Assembly: GCA_000827325.1 (NCBI GenBank)
Contig: KN832870.1
Span: 806,001 to 870,000 of the forward strand
Direction: 5' to 3'
Source of the DNA: Oidiodendron maius Zn
Taxonomy: Eukaryota > Ascomycota > Leotiomycetes > Myxotrichaceae
Length of the DNA stretch: 64,000 bases
The notes under the pieces were generated by a model that saw nothing but the letters and a program-made list of their open reading frames with translations, was not told where the DNA came from and ran no database searches. Made by a program: the position numbers and the translations under genes. Positions 35,511-49,029 of the stretch are shown one piece after another. Positions within the stretch are counted from its first letter, which is position 1. Each line of letters begins with the position of its first letter.

Positions 35511-37370
35511 ATGGAGCGCTTCCCTAGGAAAATTTCGGAAGTAAACCAACTCATTCAGTTGGGCGAACTGCTAAATGAGGCAATTCGGACAATCACTGAT
35601 GAGTGGTCTCAAGAGAAGTACACCAAGCAGAATGGGTCCATGACCAATGGAGAAAGAAAGAGCCAGCCTTCCGACAAACCGGAAATCCTGCCCAGTTGGC
35701 GTCTTCACCAGGCTCAACGCACCATCCTGGCAATATCGGGTACATTGACAGAGTTGGTGGCAGAACCCCATCATCGTCTACAAGAGTTCTCTGCCCAATA
35801 CTGGGAAGCAAGGGCGCTAGCGGTTGCCGCTGAGCGACGTATTCCGGATCTCCTCCATGAAGCCGGTGACGATGGGATGGATGTGAAACTCATCGCTGCC
35901 AAAACTGGGATTGAACAGAAGAAATTAAGTATGCATTAGCACCTTGTTTCTCTCAAAGACAAGAGGCTGTCCACTACTCCCCTGATTTAGTCAAACAGCT
36001 AACGAAGGTGCACATTGAAACAGCCCGCATACTCGGATGCCTCTGCTCGAATCATATTTTCCGCCAAACAGGCCCAGAACTATTTGCCAATAACAGAATA
36101 TCTGCCGCTCTCGTCCACAACGATGAATTCAGAGCCTATATTATGGCATTGTAAGTGGCCTCGAAACCCAATTTGGAGATTCCTGTGTCAAATCGCTGAC
36201 AATCAGCAAAATATAGCCATCTCGATGTTTATATGGCATCAGAGAGGCTTCCAAAGTACTTGCTAGGACCCAACGGTGCTTCTTACGATGCTGCCGAAAC
36301 ACCATGGCAGGAGGCCATGGGTACCAGAAAGCCTAAGTGGGACTGGCTCGCTGAACGGGTCGATCCCTCCCAGATCAGCAATGACGGCGTTGGCTATCCT
36401 GGCGTGCCGGACGTCAGCAGTTGGGCACACCTCAAACAGGATGCTAATGGCAAAGTTTCCAGACCCGAATTGGAGAATTTTGGTCCCGCAATGATTGGCG
36501 CTGGAAAGGTATCTGGCGCCGCTCATCCATTCGGTAGGTCTCACCTTGAATAACAATTATCTATGAGGGATACAGTACCGTCTAACACATTTTATAGACT
36601 ATTCATGGGGAGATTTACCTAGGGGTGCAACCGTTGTTGATGTAGGCGGCGGAGTGGGTGAGTTTTCATTTAATTTTACCTTCAAACTCAAAATCCATGC
36701 CTTGGACCAATGCGCTAATTGTACCGGAACGCGCGATTAGGTGGATTTGCAATGCAACTTCTCTCTGTCCACTCTCACTTGAATTGTGTCGTTCAAGATC
36801 GTGCGGAGGTGATAAAGCAAGCAGAAGAAGAGATTTGGCCTCAGACAGCATCAAAACTCCTTCATACTGGAAGGGTTAAGTTTCTAGCACATGATTTCTT
36901 CCAGACAAACCCAGTACAGGGAGCTGATGTCTACTGGATGCGTGCCATATTGTAAGATCCCTTCACTACACGTCTATTGTGTCTTCACAGAGTAGAATTG
37001 CGTGTATAGCTCTCTTTAGAAGGATTCTAACATACGCCGCAGGCATGATTGGTCGGATGATTATTGTGTTCAAATTCTTTCCATGATCCGCGACAGCATG
37101 TCGGAAAAGTCGCGCCTTCTCATCTGCGATCAGCTTATGAATACAACCAACGGATGCGACGAAATTGATAGTGCTCCTTCTCCTCTTCCCGCGAATTATG
37201 GGTATTATACTCGCTATCATCACTCGCGGGATATGAGTTTAATGGGGGTAATTAATGGCATTGAGCGGACACCGCCTCAGTTCCACGAATTGATCGAGAA
37301 AGCTGGCCTTAAATTAGTCAAATTCTGGGAAACTAGAAGTTTGTATGGGATAATAGAAGTGGTGAGATAA
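35511..37370 (+). CDS. SAM-dependent O-methyltransferase 2
   Basis: Six exons (35511-35928, 36024-36150, 36217-36533, 36598-36657, 36741-36951, 37043-37370) join in phase to 486 residues. An N-terminal dimerisation region includes RILGCLCSNHIF and FANNRIS, typical of fungal sterigmatocystin-type OMTs. The SAM motif VVDVGGGVGG spans a splice junction. HDFFQTNPVQGADVYWMRAI is followed by LHDWSDD with the catalytic His. It ends KLVKFWETRSLYGIIEVV. It is longer and more intron-rich than O-methyltransferase 1, so the two are not a recent duplicate. Role: methylation of a phenol on the polyketide scaffold. Confidence 0.9.
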
Positions 37371-37614
37371 AATGCAACGACGGGACTGTTTGTCATTTGC
37401 AGCGTATCTTATCATGAATGCTATTTACTCAAACTTTCTGGCAAATTGTGGTAGACTTAAATTAGAATTGCTCAAGAGTAAAAACTAAAGTCTTGTATTG
37501 AATTGCATAAAATTTCGCTGACAGCTTATGCCGCAAGATAAGTCCTCTCCCTTTATAAACATCCGCGGGTGCATAAACGTAGTTTCGTATCGTCATAATA
37601 GTTTCCCTTACACC

Positions 37615-38089
37615 TTATGCATTATTTTGAAATCTGGAGTTTTGTAAAGGCACTCTAAGACCGCTTATAACACTGAAAACTTGTGCCTTGCTCCAGTCCC
37701 AGACTTTGCCTACAGTAAAGGGGTCGTCCTTAAGACGATTTAGAGCATCTTCTTGAGTAGAAGCATGTACTAACGCCCAAGAACCCTTGATTTGAAGCGG
37801 CGTCCCGACTTCATGCCCTGCAATTATAGGCCCTTTATTTGTAATATGTTAGTTAAAGGTTCTTAATATAAAAATGCAGCAAGGCCTAGTTGGACATCAA
37901 ATAATACCTCCAGCGAGCCAGAGATCTAAGTTCTTCTTAATGGTCTCTTCATGTTGACTAAATCCAAATTACTCTCCAAATTACAACATTCACTTATCCT
38001 ATCACTACTCACTCGGTGTATATTTTGCGACCCTCAGCCGCGGCCGGGCCATCAGGCAAGATAACTAAAAATTCGGACATTTGAGCCAT
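37615..38089 (-). CDS. YCII-domain small protein
   Basis: Exons 38089-38013, 37957-37908 and 37832-37615 join in phase to 114 residues. MSEFLVILPDGPAAAEGR, GGPIIAGHEVGTPLQIKGSW, HASTQEDALNRLKDDPFTVG and VWDWSKAQVF follow the YCII ferredoxin-like pattern, including the conserved His/Asp region. YCII proteins are small putative lyases or isomerases; some bacterial ones act on chlorinated muconolactone-type intermediates of catechol cleavage. Together with the intradiol dioxygenase in this cluster, that makes a role after ring opening worth testing (inference). A TTCCGA-N6-TCGG site lies at 38272-38287, 183 bp upstream. Confidence 0.75.
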
Positions 38090-38749
38090 AATGTGCGAGA
38101 TCCGGACAAGGGAATTTGCGGTTTAGTAGCAAGTTTCAAGCTATTCTAGAGAATGAAGTCTTATGGGAATGGTTAATTAACTATTTGTTTAGGGGAGAGA
38201 AATTTTTGTATAAGCTATATACCCTCCTCGGTTGGGGCCAGTTTAGGATATGTCGGACTTCGGGTTTGCAGTTCCGAAAATATTCGGCCGGATTACGAGA
38301 GGTTGATCCGAATGAGCCACTCCTTGCTCCCGGCCAGGATTACAAAGTCCTCAAACACCGTAGTGACCCTTGCCGCGCCAGAGCTATTATCTTTCTTCCT
38401 AAAGCTTCCTTGAGAAATTCGCCTGAAGGTATGGGCGACAGCAGCCGAGGAACAGAGGATCGATATCATCAATGTGCAGAGACCAGGATGGGGGCTGGCA
38501 AAGCCGTCGTCCTCGCTACCTCCAGCTATTGACCATGTAGGCAGGGAATGACGCAAAGTTGGCCTGAATCACTATACTTGACCTTTGAAAGCCAAGAACG
38601 GTCAAATAGAGTCTATTTCAACTTCGATAAGGATATTTTCGTAGCCAGTAAGTATAACAACACGACCGCACATGTCCATCGGAACCCACACTTCAATATA
38701 GCTCTAGCTAGGAGGCCACCGAGTGCATACAGCCTAGTAGATTGAAACG
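38090..38749. other. Intergenic region upstream of the YCII gene
   Basis: Contains the YCII promoter and the TTCCGA-N6-TCGG site. Open frames on both strands at 38116-38745 have no recognisable family. They may be fragments of older sequence. Confidence 0.3.
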
Positions 38750-39115
38750 GAAAACAACTTCTTCGTAACTTAGGCTTCGATCTGGGCCCCGCAAACTATT
38801 ACCAATGGAGGCTTCTTTTGGTGCAAGGTAATGAAGGATTATATCGCTTAAGAGAGAAACAAGCCAAGAGGATTATCTCCTATATTCTAGCTAGCTAATT
38901 CCCTCAATTTAAATCTAATGGAGACTCTTTGGATGAAGGACTATTCTCAAGAGAAATATCTAGAGATTTATCAACCTTATCTACGATTAATAGAGGTTGT
39001 AGTAGAGGCTTAGAATGCAATTGCAACTAAGCAAATCTAGGAGCTTATTAGGTCTATGCCTGCGCGCTGCCAGGCTGTGATTGATACTCAAGGAGGGCAT
39101 ACGAAATATTAGAGA
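38750..39115 (+). pseudogene. Tc1/mariner-type transposase relic
   Basis: The + strand reads through several stops but keeps the C-terminal DDE landmarks: NLNLMETLW (from DLNPIENLW), then ELIRSMPARCQAVIDTQGGH followed by TKY, the signature end of fungal Tc1-type transposases. The Trp of the usual EAW motif is now a TAG, consistent with RIP. No terminal inverted repeats were identified around it. Confidence 0.65.
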
Positions 39116-40196
39116 TATAGAAGAATTCATTATTCTAAAGTAGTAAGTAGTCATATTCTAATTTAGGAATAATGTGGGCCTTAGAGGGTGTGCACTTATT
39201 TATCCAATATACCAAGTAATATATACCCCCTGGATGTTCATTCAGCTTTGGCAAGTGTTGGTAAAGCCCGTTGATCTCACCAGCCAATCGTTTTACCAGC
39301 CTCAGCACTGCCCGTTTTGGGGGCTCGGCGAAATTTGGTGATCTTCCCACTTTGTCTCGCTGCTGACGAGAGAAGCGTGCAGCTTTTACGTACACCGCTA
39401 CGGTTCTGAGAACTGATCAAAATTAGTGCGTTCGCCAGCGACAAATAGACTGAGTTACTGTGTAATGGCTGCTAAAGCTCTCTAAATTTCAAAATAGACG
39501 AATGAGACGGAGAACTGCGATCGCATATCTGCTCGGAGAGTAATGCTAATGGTTAAATCATACCCCGCAATTGAATATTGCTATAGTAATCCTACAATAT
39601 TCCTCTAAGCCAATATATAAAGCCTAGCAATGCGTCACATAATGCACTGTTCCAGTTTACAAGCAAGATAATTATCTCGCGGTCGGTGCTACTGTAACTA
39701 TCATATTGCCAGGTGCGATTTCAGTGAAGGGCTACCTTTGAGCCTTATTTACCGACACTTATCCCGAAAAGATAATTATGATTCTCAATCTATGTCTTCG
39801 CGTGATAGAAAACTTAACAAAAGGCTATCGAAGCAGCATTCTTCAGTTAACCCGAGCCAAGGTGCTTCACTAATTCCAGGTCAGGAGTCATATGGATTGC
39901 CCCTCGATGTCCGTTGGCTATCCCTTGAACAAATGTCTATCGTGGCACCTTGATTCCGAACTTCTCGGAATCGTGCATCGACTTTGTCGGAATTATGTAA
40001 CATGTGACGCGAACGCGCCATATATTTTTAATGATGTCAAAGATAGAATTATGGTTTAGTTTGTTTATGATATTAACTTTGGGGTGACATCCTGTCATGT
40101 ACACGGGTTTATAAATGTGTACTACTCTCCCTAGTCTCTACATGAAGTCCAATTGACGCCGCAATTGGTCTTAGCCACGTAGTGCATCTACGCATC
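39116..40196. promoter_or_regulatory. Upstream region of the TfdB-like monooxygenase
   Basis: No gene supported; frames 39135-39395 (-) and 39738-39953 (+) have no recognised features. The near end contains the palindrome at 39952-39972. Confidence 0.35.
39952..39972. promoter_or_regulatory. Perfect palindrome GATTCCGA-N5-TCGGAATC
   Basis: Eight-base arms are exact reverse complements around ACTTC. CCG and CGG half-sites in everted orientation are the kind of target bound by Zn2Cys6 dimers. It lies 225 bp upstream of the FAD monooxygenase start at 40197. A near-copy with a 6-nt spacer is at 48243-48262. Confidence 0.5.
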
Positions 40197-42367
<2,171 letters not shown>

Positions 42368-42800
42368 ATCGTGATGAAATCTGAGTTTATCTGGTTCGAA
42401 ATAAATATTCCTCTTCCTTTCTAACCACAAAGTCGTTATCTTATATTAGCCAGTCTATGCAAAATCAGTGTTACGTGTACGCACATTACGGCGACTACTG
42501 TATGCCAGAGCCGCCATCTATGCTTTTTGCCCCTAAGAATATTTCGATGAGCTGCACTTTAGCCTATGCAAAGGAGATGTATAATTGCAAATATCAAGGT
42601 CTGTGTTGCCCCCGGTGCCGTCGGAAATGGTGATCCTCCTTCAGAGGCAGTTATTGCGACTCTACTAATTGGCGTAAGGATCTCATTATACTTAGGTGTG
42701 GATTAGCCATATTATATGTATGCATGTCTGTAGGTGGACTAATTTATTGCAAATATATAAATATGTGATGGCTTATGATACCGAGAGACAAATAAACTAT
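42368..42800. other. Convergent intergenic spacer
   Basis: Spacer between the 3' ends of the TfdB-like monooxygenase and the glutathione S-transferase. No gene recognised. Confidence 0.4.
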
Positions 42801-43645
42801 TTAAGCTTGAGTTACTTTTTGCCATGACTCCCGAGTCGAGACTTTCTGCCACCAGGCATTCACGTTAGGCAGGTTCTCAATCAAGTCCCCATTTCCAGCC
42901 TTGAATAGTAGGCTCGTTAAGGGCATATAAAATATATCTATTAACGAAAAGTTTTCGCCACCCATATAAGCCTGTTTACCGAGGATTACGTCGAAAATAG
43001 CCAGCTTTCCTATCAGCCCATCTATAGCAAACTCGAGGACACCCTGGTCGGTAGGGAATCCCTTCATACTATCCAAACATTTACTTTAGCAGAAGCTTCT
43101 GAACTAGGGAGGAAATAACCGCTTACGGATTGAAAACCTTCTGCATGCAAATCAGGTTGGCAAAGGCGTCAAAATGAGTTGCTTCAACGGAGGCGAATTG
43201 CTCGAATAGCGCCCATCCTTTATTGTCATCCTGTACAGGCACGAGGGGTGTGCCTTGGCTGCCATATTTGATGGCCAGATATCGACAAATTGCCCGAGAC
43301 TCTATGCAACGAAAGTAAGCAACCCTCCACCTCGCTTCTCGAGATATTTTCCGGGCCTTGTGCGCCATACCGTAAAGCGTAAATCCGTCATCCTCGAGGA
43401 TGGGAATAACACCAAAAGGTTGCTTGTCGGTATGAGCTTTAGTCTGAATTTGGGCAGGAAATTAGACGTGCGAGGGAACTGCCGGTTGCGAGCGGCCAAG
43501 ATGGTTCGTGGACACTAACTTTGTGCTCTTTTGCGGCCATGTTGGGTTTATACAGCTCAAAGTCAGTCACACCCTTCTCTGCCAGCACTTCTAAGACTCG
43601 AAGCGTGCAGACGGATTGCGGTATACCAGTTATCTTGAACGTCAT
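42801..43645 (-). CDS. Glutathione S-transferase (phi/theta-like fungal type)
   Basis: Exons 43645-43520, 43443-43371, 43301-43127 and 43068-42801 join in phase to 213 residues. The N-terminal thioredoxin fold contains TGIPQSVCTLRVLEVLAEKG, QPFGVIPILEDDG (cis-Pro of VIP) and ESRAICRYLAIKYG (Glu-Ser glutathione site). The C-terminal helical domain contains YMGGENFSLIDIFYMP. Likely conjugates glutathione to an electrophilic intermediate, isomerises it, or detoxifies a quinone made by the pathway. It shares a promoter region with the salicylate-hydroxylase-like gene. Confidence 0.9.
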
Positions 43646-44294
43646 GGCTAAATGTTGTAACTTTCACTTGTGAACTAGACCACTTTCTTTAACTCTGGAG
43701 TGAAATTTTGAACCGGCGTATCACGAGCAATACGTAACAAGATAAATATCTTCTACCGAATTGTCGATTGCTGAATTACATGATATTATAATTGAATACA
43801 TCACTCTACCTGTGAGCAAACCAATCATCGTTAATACTTCATCGCTAATGGTGCCGAGTCGGAACCTTTCCGAATAGTATCGGTAAGCATATCGGAACTT
43901 ACGATTCTCCTTCATCAATCCAAGCTAACGTGACTAATCAGTAAGAGGCCAGACCTAGGCCCTAGTCTATAACCAATTCTCCTGTGAATTGTTGGTTTAA
44001 GATGAGAAAAGCGGGGCTATAACTATTCGCAGTGACAAATGGGTCGTGTTGAGATAATGACTCGTGCTTTCTGGTTTATCACAAGCTACAAATAAAATGC
44101 ATATAGAACTACAGGGATATGGAGCTGAAGGTGCTGAAGGCGGGAAGCTATTTAAACGCTCAGGCGGCTAAAACCGTGCGATTGAAGTCCAAGCCATATA
44201 TGTATGCCCTAGAATTTTGAGATTCAAGGACTTAGGCCAAGTTGACTTGAGCCCTGAAATCCTATCATTTCTATTATTTTATGTACTGCTCTCA
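43646..44294. promoter_or_regulatory. Divergent promoter region, GST / salicylate-hydroxylase-like gene
   Basis: No gene supported. It contains the palindrome TCGGAA-CCT-TTCCGA at 43859-43873, positioned between both starts, and another TCGGAA at about 43892-43897. Confidence 0.45.
43859..43873. promoter_or_regulatory. Palindrome TCGGAA-N3-TTCCGA
   Basis: Perfect six-base arms, with CGG and CCG half-sites facing each other. It is 214 bp from the GST start and 422 bp from the FAD enzyme start. Same half-site as the palindromes at 39952, 48243 and 50665. Confidence 0.5.
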
Positions 44295-45690
44295 ATGGCC
44301 AACGAATCCCCTGTTAATGTGGTTATTGTAGGTGCTGGCTTAGGAGGTCTCTCTGCTGCTATTGCCATCGCTAGGTCAGGCCATCGGGTGAAGGTCGTTG
44401 AGCAGGCTCCTAAGCTAGGTGAAGTAGGTATATCTACGAAGTTGCCAGATAATGAATGTTAATTTCCCGTACAGGTCGGTGCTGGCATACAAATTCCCCC
44501 AAACTCAGCGCGCATTCTGGAACGGTGGGGAATCCTTCCAAAACTGAGGGAGGGTGCCATGCACCCTGAATTCATCGCTATACGATCCTACCGTGATGGT
44601 TCCTTACTTTCTTTGCAGAAGCTCAGACCTCTCATGGAAGACGTTTATGGAGCTCCCTATCTTCACATTCATCGGGCTACGCTCCACTCCGTCTTATGTG
44701 ATGAGGCGACAAGGCTCGGGGTCAAATTCCAACTTGGAGCAACCGCGACGGGAATTGACTTTGAGAAGACAGCAGTCAAAGTGAAAGACCAGGCAGACGT
44801 AGCCGCGGACTTTATTCTCGGCGCGGATGGATTAAGATCGGCGTGTCGCGAGTCTCTGCTTGGGCGCTCTGACCCGTCGCATAATACAGGGGATATGGCA
44901 TATCGCGTTGTCATCCCGACGAGTGAGATGAAGAAATATAAAGAGCTGGTCGACTTTGCGACGATTCCCAGTTTCAATCACTGGGCAGGTCCTGGTGGTC
45001 ACGCCGTTGGATACTTGATTGCCGGCGGGAGCATCTTCAATATGGTTATCATTGTCCCTGACGAGCTGCCAGACAATGTCTATTCAGCCAAGGCCAATGT
45101 CAATGAGATGCGAGATAAATTTAAATGCTGGTGTCCAGAATTTAGACACATGCTCCGAATGGTCACTGACGTGAGCGCGTGGAAACTACGAAACAGCACA
45201 GAGATGGAAACTTGGAGGCACCCAGATGGTAACTTTGCGCTACTCGGAGATGCCTGTCATGCTACGCTCCCCTACCTGTGAGAATGGCAGCCCGAGAAAC
45301 ATAGATTTACATAACTTACATATATGCAGAGCCCAGGGAGCAGCTCAGGCAGTGGAGGATGGCGCGGTTATAGGCGCGCTCTTCGCGAAAGCCCAAGACA
45401 AGGACGAAATTAAGGACGCTCTTAACATCTACGAAAGATTGCGCAAGTCTCGGACAAGTAGAGTTGTACAGGAGAGCAGCCAGTATGGAGCTGTGATGCA
45501 TCTGCCGGATGGCGAGGAGCAAAGAGAAAGAGATCGCCAGATGACCGATCACGAGCCATTTGAAGGATATCCCAACAAGTGGGCCGATCCTGTGTTCCAA
45601 AATTATCTCTTTGGATACGATGCAGACGCAGTTGCGGTAGAGGCTTGGAACGAATATAAGGCGGGAAAAGAGCGGATACAAAGGGGTTGA
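44295..45690 (+). CDS. FAD-dependent monooxygenase, salicylate hydroxylase-like
   Basis: Exons 44295-44423, 44475-45277 and 45330-45690 join in phase to 430 residues. The start MANESPVNVVIVGAGLGGLS gives the GxGxxG motif immediately after a short leader; the upstream in-frame extension is not family-like. VGAGIQIPPNSARIL, ADFILGADGLRSACR (DG) and FALLGDACHATLPYLAQGAA (GD) are diagnostic of the salicylate hydroxylase / 6-hydroxynicotinate 3-monooxygenase group. Such enzymes hydroxylate or decarboxylatively hydroxylate aromatic acids, giving catechols. This fits supply of a catechol to the nearby intradiol dioxygenase (inference). Confidence 0.92.
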
Positions 45691-46741
45691 GTGTCGTGCT
45701 TAGGGACTCGAGATTCTTGTCACTCGCCAAGGCATTTGTCGGCGAGAGTGGAGTGCGACGCATTGTTGTCACCTTTGTACGGCTACCATCAAGAGACAAA
45801 TTAGTTTTCTTCAGGCATCTGACTAGGTTGCCTTTGCTTCAAAATGCCTAAATTCTGTATCGTTATCCTTGCAGGATTTTCAAATGGGCTTTTACTGTGT
45901 ATGTGCACTGGTGACCAGCATCCCACACTAGTTGCTCGATCGTAGTCGTAGACTACATATGCCAAACGATGCCCTACAGTCATGGATTGTACTAATCCGT
46001 CAAGTAACTAGACCAGGATCCGAAGGAGGTGGGACGCATAAATTCGAATAGTGCTAGGAGGAACTCAGTTTGTATTTCCAATGACAATTGAAGCCACATT
46101 GAAATATAAATATGCAATATTAGTTCCAGAAGAGGAATATTGGAGCACGCAGCGCATGATTGGATATTAATGTGGAATCTCGGTATTTGCTAGAGTGCAA
46201 CTAGACTCAACCACAGTAAGAAAAAGGTAGCGGATAACTAGACTCCTTATACCAACTGCTGAACATCTTACTAAGTTACTTAATAGGCTTTACAAACTAG
46301 CCTAGTCCGGACCAAGAACTCCTGAAGTTGGTGAGAAGCGTGCATGCGTGACTATGGCCACAACATTAGTCAAGATTATTATACATATTAAAGTTAAAAC
46401 GGATACTCACTTTGTCCAAGAGCTACTCTTGCCTTAATCATATGCTAACAAGAGATATCTATCGAGCTTCGGAGACCAGTATGGTCAATAAGTCAATATT
46501 TGGTTTGGCTTGATTTCATCCTCTAATTGCCACTACTCAACAAGCAGTAGAGGCTGAATTTCAAATGATTATGTACCTCCGAGACTAATTATAGCATTAG
46601 AGACTGATCCACGGCAAATATATACCTGGAAGGAAAGAAAATATCCATGAAATTAACTAAGAATATTGATCCATCGATGGTGGTAAAACCAGTCATAATT
46701 GGTGATGTAATTACATTCTGCAATTGGTATAGTACTACAGC
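45691..46741. other. Convergent intergenic region
   Basis: About 1 kb between the 3' ends of the FAD enzyme and the 2OG dioxygenase. No gene or repeat recognised. Confidence 0.4.
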
Positions 46742-47926
46742 TCAGGAAGCTCTAGCCTCAGTCCCTAGTGTTTGAGTCCAAGTCTCGGGGCTAAAGAAGC
46801 CTTTCATTCGCATAACGAAGCGCCTTTGTATCCAATCTTTAGCAGTAATGACCTCTTCGACCTGGTTTTGGGCAAGTGCTGGGATGAGCTCGCTTCCCTC
46901 CAAACGTTTCAACTCTGTGTCATCATCCGGTCTCATAAAGTATACTATGCTCACACGTGGCAGAGAGGCTTGCGAGCCGGGAGGACTAACAACCCGATGT
47001 ATGTTCGATCTAAGCAAGCCATTTGTAAACTTCACCATCGCGTCTCCGAGATTAACAATAGCGTGACCTTTCATTGGCCGTACGTAATGCCAGGCGGTTT
47101 GCCCTGGAGGAAGGACTTGTAATCCTCCAAGACGGTTGAACAAGAGACTAAGGGAGCCAAAATCAGTATGCTCCCCTAGCTTCATTCTCTGCTCACCTGG
47201 GGTAGAAGAAGATGTAGGCGCGTATGTAATACGAATTTGGTCACCGGAGGGCTGGGAGATTCGATGTAGATTAATGAGCGAATGTTCTGGTGAGAGGCCG
47301 AGTTGATTTGACAGTCCCTGAAGGATCACTGTGTGAACTGACTGGGCGCTTTCAATATATCTGCGCAACAGACTGTGGTGGTTCTGGAGTATAGCCGGCC
47401 CAAAAATCGGATGTGGCGACTGTGACAAGATATCGTCTTTAGATATCTGCATATTTCGTGTTAGAAAATTTGATTACAAATAATTTGCAGACATAGTCAA
47501 ATTTATATTGAGGAACTCAGTCTCATCGGGGGTCCCTTTGCGGTCATTGAAGGCCTGCCCCAATGTTTTATAACTGCGACGATTAGCTTTTTGGTAAGAC
47601 ACGAGAACCGGGGAATATTTATTGCAGTATTTTCCTTACCCATGACCATTATTCTTTGTAAGGTCATACTTCTCTTTCTCCTCTTGAGAAATGGCGAAAA
47701 ATCGAGGTGCCATGTCGAATAGGCGGTCCACGTCTGAGAGAAGAGTTTCTTCTTTCTTAGACGCATGCTGGAGATCAAGGTAAAAGAACCCTAACCCCTT
47801 TGAAGCTTGGAATAACTTTATCTCCTCTTCCAGGTCCACTGCCACAGGTTTGGCATAGGAGATGACCCTGAGAGGAGCTATGAGAAGGTTCTCGGGGAAG
47901 GGCGGGAGTTCGTTGGATTGAGACAT
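46742..47926 (-). CDS. 2-oxoglutarate/Fe(II)-dependent dioxygenase (isopenicillin-N-synthase-like)
   Basis: Exons 47926-47640, about 47573-47489 and 47446-46742. The N-terminal DIOX_N part (FQASKGLGFFYLDLQH) is followed by the jelly-roll core with GEHTDFGSLSLLF (His-x-Asp iron ligands), a distal His in NIHRVVSPP, and RVS for 2-oxoglutarate. Intron 1 is canonical. For intron 2, every nearby GT donor is in the wrong phase. A GC donor (TCT/GCAAAT) with the ATGCAG acceptor is in phase and would give 358 residues with a short insertion after EFLN; otherwise the gene is frameshifted there. Role: oxidative tailoring such as hydroxylation, desaturation or ring rearrangement. Confidence 0.82.
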
Positions 47927-48348
47927 GGTTTACGCTGATGGAACAATCGACTTATGATCATGTAAGATTTAAGATTCAGGTTATATAAAAAACTGGACTA
48001 GGAAGTCGTATTATATATTTCTGTATCTGCAGAGTGGTGTCATATTCAACGAACTACGGCATTAAGTCCATATCTCAGATTGAGACCTTCAAAGACCCAT
48101 GTGGAAATGAAAGCAAAAGACTTAGAGATTCCTGGAGTATTGGTATGCCTTCTTAGATTGCAAGTTGATTCCGGTCCGCCTGTCATAAATGAGATAATGA
48201 TTGGATTGTAGGTATGTTGTTAAGCATCCTAGGATCAAGCTTGATTCCGAACTATCTCGGAAATACTAAATTCTATTGATTCTAACTAAAGTATATCATC
48301 TCTTTCCAATAGAATAATAAGTATTATATAATTCTGCATATATCTGAT
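47927..48348. promoter_or_regulatory. Upstream region of the 2OG dioxygenase with a TTCCGA-N6-TCGGAA palindrome
   Basis: The palindrome at 48245-48262 lies about 320 bp upstream of the start. Its left context (GATTCCGAACT) matches the element at 39952. No gene recognised. Confidence 0.45.
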
Positions 48349-48788
48349 TAACGTATATGATAAGCGGGTGCCCCAGACAAGCGAGTGCACCACTTAATTT
48401 TACACCAAAATCCATGATTTTTGAATCGCTATAACTTAATAATTTCTTAATACTTTTGCACTAAATTAAAAATCTTAGTTATTAAGGTAAATATAACTAA
48501 ACTATAAAGATATTATATACTAGTAGCTTTTAGTTCTTGATATCTAAGGTGTTTTAGTTAAAAATGGTTATAGATTTGGGGCTAAAACTTAATATCTTAA
48601 TAATTATATAATATATTTACTATTGATTCTATAAATCTAATTGCATACAAGTAAATTGCTAGAGCTTTTAATTTGGTATAAAAGTATTAAGAAATTATTA
48701 AGTTATAGCGATTCAAAAATCGTGGATTTTGGTGTAAAATTAAGTGGTGCACTCGCTTGTCTGGGGCACCCGCTTATCATATACGTTA
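48349..48788. mobile_element. MITE with about 108-bp terminal inverted repeats and TA ends
   Basis: The left arm 48351-48458 (starts ACGTATATGATAAGCGGGTG) and the right arm 48679-48786 are nearly identical inverted copies, differing at about one base over the outer 100. Both are flanked by TA, consistent with a TA target-site duplication as in Tc1/mariner or pogo elements. The internal 220 bp is AT-rich and non-coding. Total about 440 bp. The arms are not visibly RIP-degraded, so it is probably young or too short to be hit. Confidence 0.8.
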
Positions 48789-49029
48789 TTGAGAGTTCTT
48801 AAAACGTAATATCCAAATTTATTAATTTAACTGGAAGTTCCGATTTTGCCATTTACTACCTATTCCACTTCGATGATAATGTTAATACAGAAGCTTAAAA
48901 GAGAAGCCAGAAATTACAGGAAATAATTAACGCGTTCTTCATAGGTTCCAAGTAAGTATAATACAAATTCGGTTTTATTGTAGAGGCAAATTCTACTTTC
49001 TTCCGTCATTTTAAGCGTCTATTAGTAAG

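Noticed and set aside
38293-38556. 87-codon minus frame upstream of the YCII gene
   Set aside because: No recognisable family, and it contains the probable YCII promoter elements.
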